Below the pieces are notes generated by a model. That model saw only the letters and a list, made by a program, of their open reading frames with translations, searched no databases and was not told where the DNA came from. A DNA stretch of 22,905 nt from a virus, in the IMG/VR virus record IMGVR_UViG_3300009159_000341, positions 1 to 22,905 of that record; one strand, written 5' to 3'. Positions 1 through 6,757 of the stretch are shown here, one piece after another. Numbering within the stretch: the first letter of the stretch is position 1; each line of letters begins with the position of its first letter. Both the position numbers and the translations under genes were made by a program.

Positions 1-2955
1 GCATCAATTGGATCAATTGGTGATTATGCTATAATTGCATGCTCAATCTACACACCTGCATATTTTAAAAGGTACGACAATACTTGGGTACAAGTTGGTA
101 CCAATTCATGGAAAGCCGCTTGGCCTACGTTAACTGGTACAAATGCTCCTACCTCATTGACTGCTGGGGCAAATATGTATATCAATGGTACATTGATCAC
201 AGTTGGTGCCACCGCAACTGTGGCAGGACTTGCCAATGTGATTAATTTAAATGCTACTATGATCACAAAAGGAATTACAGCACGAGCAGTTTCAAACGTG
301 TTGTATCTTTATGGTAATAGTGCATCCAGCAGTGATAATTCTAGTTTGACTTCTGACGGTCTTGTTACTGTTGACCCTGGAACAAATCTTGGACCTGAAT
401 TATTAACAGCACTGGGATTGACTGCTGGCACTTATGCCTGTCCTCAATATTACCCAGGGTACAGTTATCAACAACCCAAATGGATTGCTGGACAAGACTT
501 AACTACCAATGGCGGACCACGGCCAACTGGATCTGTATGGCAAAATTTAAGTGTTGCGAATAGTGGTATGAATATTGTGACAAAACAATACAGTGCGGCC
601 TTGGCAACTTGGATTGCACAAAGTTGCCCACTTTATAATTTCGACAGCACTGCAAATTATTATTATGACCCCACTGGCGGCGGCAAAAATATTCCTGTGG
701 GAACATTGTATGCACAATATAGTGTGCTTGACTGGGACGTAACACCATTTACTCTGGCAGAACCAACAGCCTCTTTTACCGTACTGGAAAGATATGCACT
801 AGGAGCCACAGTGGTTACTGGAAGCGAAGTAGTAAGTTCTGGAACTCCGTTTACAGTTGGTGATCAATTCCAAATCATATCAACAGTGGCAGGTAGTCCT
901 TCTGGCACCACTAATTCAGCTACTATTACCATTGGTGGTACAGGAACTGCATCAGACTTTGTAACAGCCGTGAGTGCTCAATCAGCTAGTTTACCTGGCA
1001 TTACTGCTGAAGTAAATTCAGCAGGTAAGATCGTGTTTACTTGCAGTTTTGGCGGCACGTTTAGTTTACAAGACCTGACAACAACAACATCCCCTTCGTC
1101 GTTGGTAAATGGAACTGCTATTGCTGATGCAGGATTTAGTACATGGAATCCCACAACCAAAACAGGAACAGTTGGCATCAGACCAAGTACCACAGTACCT
1201 ACACAATTGATATGTTCTAACTGGGTGCAATTACCAACATTTACATATACTTCAAGCGACACAACTCCAGATCAAGATCCGGCAGATGGTAGAGTATGGT
1301 ATTACAGTTCAGTAAGTGACGCTGACATCATGATTCAAGATGATGGTTCATGGATGGGATATCAAAATGTCAGCAATGATGTTCGCGGTTACGATTTGAC
1401 AATGACCAATGCTACTGGTCCTATTATTAGTGCCACAGCACCGACTACACAAACAGATGCATCCGCATCGCCTTTAACATACGGTGACTTGTGGATTGAC
1501 ACAAGCGATTTAGAAAACTATCCCAAATTGTATCGTTGGCAAGCAGTCAGCGGTGTTGATCAGTGGGTAGAAATTGATACTACAGATCAAACCACACAAA
1601 ATGGTATTTTGTTTGCCGACATCCGTTGGTCAACAAATGGTACTACTGATCCTGTGGCAGATCCATTCCCAAGCATTGTAGATCTATTGACCAGTGATTA
1701 TCATGATCCAGATCAACCAGATGCTACTCTGTATGCACAAGGAACGCTGTTGTTCAACACACGTCGTAGTGGTTATAATGTTAAAACTTTCCAGATGGAT
1801 TATTTTACCACAACTGCCACTGATTATGCAATTGATGCATATTCAACATCCACTTCTTACGTGGTAAATGACTTTGTGAGTTACAACAACGGTATCTATG
1901 TATGTGCTACTGCCACATCGGGCACTTTTAACTCTGCTGATTGGGATTTAATTAATCTTAATACTTGGTTGACTGCAAGCGGAAACAAAAGCAATGGTTC
2001 CATGTGGTCAGGCCGTTTGGCACAACGTCAAATGGTTGTTCAAGCTATGAAATCAGGCATTGACACCAGTGTAACAGCACGTGAAGAGCAAACTCAATAC
2101 AATATTGTTGCTACACCTGCATACCCTGAGTTGACACCCAACATGATTGCACTCAGCAATGAGCGTAACAACACATTGTTTGTTGTGGGTGACACACCAA
2201 TGCGGTTGGGTCCAGATGGCACTAGTCTGGTAGCATTTGCTACCAACAATGGCGGATTGGGACAACCCAACGGCGATGGCAATATTTCCACAAGTAACTA
2301 TTGCGGTGTGTTCTATCCCAGTTGCCAGACAACTGACCTTGGCGGCAACACAGTTGTTCAACCCCCAAGTCACATGATGGTTCGCACAATTCTTCGCAGT
2401 GATGCCGCAAGTTATCCATGGTTTGCACCAGCAGGCACACGTCGTGGTGTGGTTGACAATGCATTGGCCATTGGTTATATTGAAGCAACTACAGGTGAAT
2501 TTAAACAGATTGGTGTAAGTCAATCAGTACGTGACATCCTGTATGAGCGTAATATTAATCCTATTACGTTTATTCCGGGAATTGGTATCACTAACTTTGG
2601 TAACAAAACTAGTACCGCAACAACCACAGCACTTGATCGTATCAACGTGGCACGACTGATATGTTTCTTGCGTGGCAGATTAGAAGAAATTGGTAAACTG
2701 TATTTGTTTGAGCCTAATGACACAATCACACGTAATCAAATTACCAATAGTGTTAACAGTTTGATGATTGACTTGGTTGCTAAACGAGCACTGTACGACT
2801 ACTTGGTTGTTTGTGACTTGAGTAACAATACACCAGCACGTATTGACCGCAATGAATTGTGGGTTGATATTGCTATTGAACCAGTAAAAGCAGTGGAATT
2901 CATCTACATTCCGTTGCGTATTAAAAACACTGGTGCGATCGCTGCCGGGCAGTAA
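1..2955 (+). CDS. gp18: Tail sheath protein gp18, 5' end cut by window edge
   Basis: Contractile tail sheath subunit. The frame is open from base 1 (the first in-window ATG, at 157, is internal), so at least 984 residues are present, against about 660 in T4 gp18. The last ~150 residues carry the family signature: a stretch reading LYLFEPNDTITRNQITN, then RALYDYLVVCD and VDIAIEPVKAVEFIYIPLRI, which in sheath proteins forms the conserved core and the arm that links neighbouring subunits. The middle is rich in Ser, Thr, Gly and Asn and looks like beta-sandwich insert domains exposed on the tail surface. One insert (bases 1837-1953) resembles a small carbohydrate-binding module. It is followed by the tube gene, as in T4. 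Family assignment is firm; the function of the inserts is inference. Confidence 0.93.
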   Translation, partial: ASIGSIGDYAIIACSIYTPAYFKRYDNTWVQVGTNSWKAAWPTLTGTNAPTSLTAGANMYINGTLITVGATATVAGLANVINLNATMITKGITARAVSNVLYLYGNSASSSDNSSLTSDGLVTVDPGTNLGPELLTALGLTAGTYACPQYYPGYSYQQPKWIAGQDLTTNGGPRPTGSVWQNLSVANSGMNIVTKQYSAALATWIAQSCPLYNFDSTANYYYDPTGGGKNIPVGTLYAQYSVLDWDVTPFTLAEPTASFTVLERYALGATVVTGSEVVSSGTPFTVGDQFQIISTVAGSPSGTTNSATITIGGTGTASDFVTAVSAQSASLPGITAEVNSAGKIVFTCSFGGTFSLQDLTTTTSPSSLVNGTAIADAGFSTWNPTTKTGTVGIRPSTTVPTQLICSNWVQLPTFTYTSSDTTPDQDPADGRVWYYSSVSDADIMIQDDGSWMGYQNVSNDVRGYDLTMTNATGPIISATAPTTQTDASASPLTYGDLWIDTSDLENYPKLYRWQAVSGVDQWVEIDTTDQTTQNGILFADIRWSTNGTTDPVADPFPSIVDLLTSDYHDPDQPDATLYAQGTLLFNTRRSGYNVKTFQMDYFTTTATDYAIDAYSTSTSYVVNDFVSYNNGIYVCATATSGTFNSADWDLINLNTWLTASGNKSNGSMWSGRLAQRQMVVQAMKSGIDTSVTAREEQTQYNIVATPAYPELTPNMIALSNERNNTLFVVGDTPMRLGPDGTSLVAFATNNGGLGQPNGDGNISTSNYCGVFYPSCQTTDLGGNTVVQPPSHMMVRTILRSDAASYPWFAPAGTRRGVVDNALAIGYIEATTGEFKQIGVSQSVRDILYERNINPITFIPGIGITNFGNKTSTATTTALDRINVARLICFLRGRLEEIGKLYLFEPNDTITRNQITNSVNSLMIDLVAKRALYDYLVVCDLSNNTPARIDRNELWVDIAIEPVKAVEFIYIPLRIKNTGAIAAGQ

Positions 2956-2956
2956 T

Positions 2957-2991
2957 TGAAACAAGGGGCTGATTTTTCGGCCTCCGTTTCA
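2957..2991 (+). other. Intergenic hairpin between sheath and tube genes
   Basis: An imperfect inverted repeat starts two bases after the sheath stop. The outer stem is TGAAAC paired with GTTTCA; the inner stem is GGGGCTGA paired with TCGGCCTC (two G-U pairs), with a TTTT loop. No T-tract follows, so it is not a classical terminator. It may slow transcription, mark an RNA processing site or protect the sheath mRNA end, setting different sheath and tube levels. Confidence 0.6.
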
Positions 2992-2993
2992 GG

Positions 2994-2999
2994 TAAATA
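2994..2999 (+). promoter_or_regulatory. Putative T4-type late promoter for gp19
   Basis: TAAATA core (context GGTAAATAA) in the 66-base gap before gp19, matching the 3' part of the T4 late element TATAAATA read by the phage sigma gp55. It is followed by AGGAGA at 3008-3013, a good ribosome-binding site 8 bases before the tube start. The upstream bases are non-consensus, so confidence is moderate. Confidence 0.5.
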
Positions 3000-3021
3000 A
3001 ACATATTAGGAGATATATTAA

Positions 3022-3672
3022 ATGGCAAGTGCATCACTCAACAGAATGACAGTCCCATTAGCGAGCGATCAAAGCTCTAGTGTACAGGGCTTGTTAATGC
3101 CCAAACTCAAATATAGATTTAGAGTTAGTTTTCAAAATTTTGGAACCGGTGCGGCCACAACAGAATTGACTAAACAAGTAATCAGCGTTGCAAGACCCAA
3201 TCTAACATTTGAAGAAATTGCATTACCCATCTACAATTCAACATTGAAGTTGGCCGGACGTCACACCTGGGCAGATATTGCATGCTCAGTGCGTGATGAT
3301 GCATCAGGAAGTGTTATGACCCTAGTTGGCGAACAACTTCAGAAACAAATGGACTTCTTGGAACAAGCGTCAGCCGCGGCTGGTATTGATTACAAATTCT
3401 TAACCAGCATTCAGGTGCTTGATGGTGGAAATGGTGCAGACACACCCACTGTTCTTGAAAATTGGGAATTGTATGGTTGTTACCTTAAAGGTGCCGACTA
3501 TGGTGAATTAAATTATGGCACCAACGAAGCAGTTACAGTTAATATGACTATTGCTTATGACAATGCCTCACAAATGCCGACCGAAACTAGTCCTGGCGGT
3601 GTTGGCAGTATTGCTACAGGCCTTGGACGTACCGTAGGTGGTGCTGTAACAGGTATTGGCACCGGCGCTTAA
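3022..3672 (+). CDS. gp19: Tail tube protein gp19
   Basis: Major subunit of the inner tail tube through which DNA leaves the head. It has 216 residues (T4 gp19 has 163). The N-terminal third has the typical tube start, LKYRFRVSFQNFG at about residues 29-41, where the chain begins the beta-sandwich. A second conserved block is IYNSTLKLAGRHTWADIACSVRDD, around residues 73-96. The C-terminal ~30 residues are a glycine-rich extension beyond the usual family length. The start at 3022 follows AGGAGA with 8-base spacing. It lies directly after the sheath gene, the same order as in T4 and its marine relatives. The high expression expected for a tube protein fits the dedicated late promoter and strong ribosome-binding site. 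Confidence 0.9.
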   Translation: MASASLNRMTVPLASDQSSSVQGLLMPKLKYRFRVSFQNFGTGAATTELTKQVISVARPNLTFEEIALPIYNSTLKLAGRHTWADIACSVRDDASGSVMTLVGEQLQKQMDFLEQASAAAGIDYKFLTSIQVLDGGNGADTPTVLENWELYGCYLKGADYGELNYGTNEAVTVNMTIAYDNASQMPTETSPGGVGSIATGLGRTVGGAVTGIGTGA

Positions 3673-3682
3673 AGGCTAACCA

Positions 3683-4816
3683 ATGCCAACATTTGGCCAA
3701 CAATTTTGGCAAGGGTTTACGCAAACCGAGACCTTGCGTGATTATACTCACGCAAGCAAAGTCTTTACCCCAAACTCATTTGAACTTAAACCTCGGTATA
3801 AGTTTCTTTTTCACGTGAGTTTTACAATTAATAACAACATACCCGGCCTAGCAAACTTTTTAGGTGTCACTGGACAAAAAAATCTAAGTTATGTGGTCAA
3901 GACTGTGGATTTACCAAAATTTAATATACAAAACGAAACTCTCAATCAGTACAATCGTAAACGTGTGGTGCAGACCAAGATCAATTATGATCCTGTAAAC
4001 ATTACATTTCATGATGATTCAGGTGACAATGTTCGTAAAATGTGGTATGCCTACTACAATTACTACTACAAAGACGCCGCACAAGATTATCTTGCCCCAG
4101 TAGGAACATCTCTTGGACAGTCAGGAAATAAAGTAACTGGTTTTGGATACAATGCAAGAGACATATACAGCAACAGTAGAATTGCAAATGTAAATGACTG
4201 GGGATATATTGGTGAAGGATTCAATGATGGTCCCAATGGTCCCAGCGGTAAGCCTCCTTTTTTCTATGATATTCAAATTTACGGATTTGATCAACACAAG
4301 ACAGCAACCTATGTATTGATCAATCCGCTAATCACTGCATGGAATCACGATCAATACAATTACAGTGAAGGTGCTGGTACCATGCAAAATAGCATGACCA
4401 TTGCTTACGAAACAGTAAAATACTACGGCGGTGCAGTGTCGAGCAGTCAAAACAGTGGAGATCCCAATGCTCATGGATTTGCTGACCCAGATCACTATGA
4501 TAAAACATTGAGCCCTATCAGCAGACCAGGATCAAGAAACACAGTCATGGGTCAGGGCGGACTATTAGATGCGGCAGGAGGTATCTTGGAAGACTTATCA
4601 CCAAACAACTTGCCATTGGGCTTGATTGGTGCCGCACAAAAAGCCGGCACTGCTTACAATACATTCAAAGGCAAGAATATTGCCAGTATGGCACTGAATG
4701 AAACTGTAGCAATTGGTACCAAAGCGGTACAACAAGCTATACCTGGACAAGTAAGGTCCATGCAAGCTCGCCAGACAGGAATGACTTTCCCGACGCCAAC
4801 TAACCCAATTAACTAA
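3683..4816 (+). CDS. Tail-tube-like virion structural protein
   Basis: A 377-residue protein starting 10 bases after gp19. Residues ~37-56 (LKPRYKFLFHVSFTINNN) resemble the start of the tube fold in gp19 (LKYRFRVSFQ), and later parts (VVKTVDLPKFNIQNETLN; INYDPVNITFHDD) look like the beta-strand pattern shared by tube and tube-initiator proteins. The middle is rich in Tyr and Asn; the C-terminal ~100 residues are low-complexity with Gly/Pro/Asn. In T4 the tube fold is also used by baseplate cap proteins gp48 and gp54, so this could be a tube-end, tube-initiator or minor tube protein. The role is inferred from fold-like similarity and position; no specific T4 counterpart is assigned. Confidence 0.65.
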   Translation: MPTFGQQFWQGFTQTETLRDYTHASKVFTPNSFELKPRYKFLFHVSFTINNNIPGLANFLGVTGQKNLSYVVKTVDLPKFNIQNETLNQYNRKRVVQTKINYDPVNITFHDDSGDNVRKMWYAYYNYYYKDAAQDYLAPVGTSLGQSGNKVTGFGYNARDIYSNSRIANVNDWGYIGEGFNDGPNGPSGKPPFFYDIQIYGFDQHKTATYVLINPLITAWNHDQYNYSEGAGTMQNSMTIAYETVKYYGGAVSSSQNSGDPNAHGFADPDHYDKTLSPISRPGSRNTVMGQGGLLDAAGGILEDLSPNNLPLGLIGAAQKAGTAYNTFKGKNIASMALNETVAIGTKAVQQAIPGQVRSMQARQTGMTFPTPTNPIN

Positions 4817-4825
4817 TAATCGATT

Positions 4826-5188
4826 ATGAGCAGTATCAATTACACAAATTACAATGTTGATCAAACTGTGCGAGTGTTTGACAACTTTTACAAGTACGAT
4901 GTCAACATACCCGTTGACGAATATGATTCTGTCAACAGTTATTTTAAAAGTGTCATGACCACAAAACAAGCCGCTGACAATTTTACAGTAAGTTTGTTCC
5001 AAGTAGCTGAAAATACAAAGATACCGGCAATGACCTTGCTTCAAAGTTTTCAAACTGACAATACCGGGTTGAATCTCAATCTCAACATGGCCTACTATCT
5101 CAATTGCATACGCAATCGTGCCACGTTGTTGGGAGTAGGATCACCGGTTGCACCAAACTTTTATGCCGCTAGAAATGTGGTGCAATAA
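4826..5188 (+). CDS. Small conserved phage protein, probably tail/virion
   Basis: A 120-residue protein of unknown function. It begins 9 bases after the tube-like gene and its stop overlaps the gp4 start in a TAATG junction at 5186-5190, so translation of the two is probably coupled. No signal peptide, membrane segment or catalytic motif is visible. The pattern is mixed alpha/beta: an aromatic N-terminal part (VFDNFYKYDV) and a Leu/Asn-rich region (TGLNLNLNMAYYLN). Its position between tail and head-completion genes suggests a structural or assembly role. That is inference from context only. Confidence 0.6.
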   Translation: MSSINYTNYNVDQTVRVFDNFYKYDVNIPVDEYDSVNSYFKSVMTTKQAADNFTVSLFQVAENTKIPAMTLLQSFQTDNTGLNLNLNMAYYLNCIRNRATLLGVGSPVAPNFYAARNVVQ

Positions 5189-5619
5189 TGGCACACTGGG
5201 CACAAGGCACATACACTGTAGTTAATCGTGCCAAGTACGTGGGCAATGGTGAACCACGCTACAGATCAGGTTGGGAATTTAGTTTTATGAAGTTTCTAGA
5301 TTCAAACGATGCTGTGCTACAATGGGCTAGTGAATCAATTGCTATCCCATATCGTCATCCGTTGACAGGCAAAATGTCAAGATACATCCCGGACTTTTTG
5401 ATCACTTATCGCACCAAAAATAATCAAATGCGGGCCGAACTGATTGAAATCAAACCCAAAAAGCAAAGTGTAATTGAATCAAAAATGAGCTCCAAAGACC
5501 GGGCTATAGTTGCTATTAACTACTGTAAATGGGTGGCCGCCCAGAAGTGGTGCAAACAACAAGGATTAACTTTTCGTGTGATTACAGAACAAGACATGTT
5601 TCACAACGGTCGAGCGTAA
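5188..5619 (+). CDS. gp4: Head completion nuclease-like protein gp4
   Basis: A 143-residue homologue of the T4 head-completion protein (gp4/gp50 type), which acts on filled heads before tail joining. It has a TnsA-like PD-(D/E)XK nuclease layout: an early acidic residue E30 in RSGWEF, D69 in RYIPDF, then E87 and K89 in LIEIKPKK. All the expected catalytic residues are present, so it may trim or cut DNA at the packaged end. A basic segment follows the active site (KPKKQSVIESK), and WVAAQKWCKQQ near the C-terminus matches the helix that follows in this family. It shares a TAATG junction with the gene before it and is followed 16 bases later by gp16, putting a head-completion nuclease beside a packaging gene. 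Confidence 0.82.
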   Translation: MAHWAQGTYTVVNRAKYVGNGEPRYRSGWEFSFMKFLDSNDAVLQWASESIAIPYRHPLTGKMSRYIPDFLITYRTKNNQMRAELIEIKPKKQSVIESKMSSKDRAIVAINYCKWVAAQKWCKQQGLTFRVITEQDMFHNGRA

Positions 5620-5623
5620 GCCA

Positions 5624-5630
5624 CTAAATA
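5624..5630 (+). promoter_or_regulatory. Putative late promoter CTAAATA before gp16
   Basis: CTAAATA ends only 5 bases before the gp16 ATG at 5636. If spaced as in T4, where transcription starts about 6 bases after the element, the RNA would begin at or next to the A of the start codon. The short inverted repeat GCCA/TGGC (5620-5623 and 5632-5635) flanks the motif. No Shine-Dalgarno sequence lies between it and the ATG. Confidence 0.55.
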
Positions 5631-5635
5631 TTGGC

Positions 5636-6124
5636 ATGACACGCAAACTTCAAGAACTCTTTGATCTGCCCCCGACCACACAAGAAGTAGACACAGCCGT
5701 GCCCGCTCTTCCCACCAATAGAGAAACACTCAGAACACTAGACGATGCTATTGACAAAATCGATGCTGCCTTGCCCGATGTGCGTGGGCTGGATGCTACT
5801 GATCAAGAAATGGATGAACTCAGTAACATGGCCAAAGACAGTTACAAAGATCTCATGGACTTGGGTTTTCAAGTGGACTCAAGATTTGCCAGTGAAATAT
5901 TTGGAGTAGCCAGCAATATGCTGGGACATGCTATCACAGCAAAAACAGCCAAACTGGACAAGAAACTTAAAATGATTGATTTACAATTAAAGAAAATGCG
6001 ATTGGATCAAACAGCCAACAAAGATCCCGAAGCTACACAGACAGCACACGGCATGGTTTTGAGCCGTAACGATTTACTTGAGCGTTTGATCAAAGGTAAA
6101 GACCAAAACGCACAAAAAGAATAA
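5636..6124 (+). CDS. gp16: Terminase small subunit gp16
   Basis: DNA-packaging regulator that in T4 forms rings and stimulates the gp17 motor. Its 162 residues almost equal T4 gp16 (164). The N-terminus MTRKLQELFDLPP and the central block around residues 45-100 (ALPDVRGLDATDQEMDELS, then DLMDLGFQVDSRFASEIFGVA) are the conserved T4-superfamily gp16 core, which forms a long antiparallel coiled coil. It is followed by a lysine-rich helix (KTAKLDKKLKMIDLQLKKMR). In T4, gp16 and gp17 overlap; here gp17 lies about 7.6 kb downstream. The ATG at 5636 is set by the conserved N-terminus, although it has no ribosome-binding site. Confidence 0.88.
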   Translation: MTRKLQELFDLPPTTQEVDTAVPALPTNRETLRTLDDAIDKIDAALPDVRGLDATDQEMDELSNMAKDSYKDLMDLGFQVDSRFASEIFGVASNMLGHAITAKTAKLDKKLKMIDLQLKKMRLDQTANKDPEATQTAHGMVLSRNDLLERLIKGKDQNAQKE

Positions 6125-6127
6125 ATA
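6121..6127 (+). promoter_or_regulatory. Putative late promoter ATAAATA before 6146 gene
   Basis: ATAAATA overlaps the gp16 stop codon and lies 18 bases before the next ATG. It matches seven bases of the T4 late consensus TATAAATA (context AATAAATA). AGGA at 6134-6137 would be the ribosome-binding site in the short leader. Confidence 0.65.
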
Positions 6128-6145
6128 TACAACAGGATACTGAAC

Positions 6146-6751
6146 ATGAAACCATTTGCAAAATACCTAGCCGAATCGGAACGTACATATAACTACCGCA
6201 TCAAAGTGGTCGGCGATGTGCCCGCAGGCTTTTTCAAACAACTTCGAGACAAGTGCTCGCAATTTGACATTGTCAAAATGGGCGATGCCAAAAGCGCACC
6301 AGTGCGTAAAGTGATTCCAGACTTTCCAGCTTTCCCCAATCAGCCCATGAGCATTGTGGACGTGGAATTTCGTTATCCAGCAATTGAACCACAAATCAAA
6401 CAGTTGGCACAATTGTTGGGTATGGATCCCAATCGTGTTGTGATGATGACCACGCCATACGAAGAAAGCATGGACACTGAGAGCGATAAGATTGCGGATC
6501 AAAACAAAGACTTGTTGGATACTCCATATCCTGCTCCGGATGCTGAACAAAAAGCACTCAAGAAAGATTATGCAACTGGTCCTTATGACCATGCGGTATT
6601 AAAAAATGCATACCGTTCAGATTTCACAGTAGCTGGAGGTAAGACACCACCTGCTAAAACCACAAATGAATTGCCAATGGGAGATAAGAGTCCTATGAGT
6701 AATATCAAGCGTCAACCCAAGCCAGCCACTGGCGCAAACCCAAGAGGATAA
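6146..6751 (+). CDS. Virion-associated protein with capsid-targeting-like N-terminus
   Basis: A 201-residue protein of unknown function. It starts MKPFAKYLAESERTYNYRIK. The first ten residues resemble the T4 capsid-targeting sequence (MKTYQEFIAE), and LAE followed by Ser fits the gp21 prohead-protease rule of a hydrophobic residue, any residue, Glu, then a small residue. A compact domain (about residues 12-105) follows, containing RIKVVGDVP and SIVDVEFRYPAIEPQI. The C-terminal half is a disordered, Lys/Pro/Asp-rich tail ending in KRQPKPATGANPRG. Similar proteins occur in marine T4-like phages as structural proteins (from memory). It has its own late promoter, so it is probably a head-inside protein. 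Function is inferred. Confidence 0.65.
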   Translation: MKPFAKYLAESERTYNYRIKVVGDVPAGFFKQLRDKCSQFDIVKMGDAKSAPVRKVIPDFPAFPNQPMSIVDVEFRYPAIEPQIKQLAQLLGMDPNRVVMMTTPYEESMDTESDKIADQNKDLLDTPYPAPDAEQKALKKDYATGPYDHAVLKNAYRSDFTVAGGKTPPAKTTNELPMGDKSPMSNIKRQPKPATGANPRG

Positions 6752-6757
6752 TATAAA

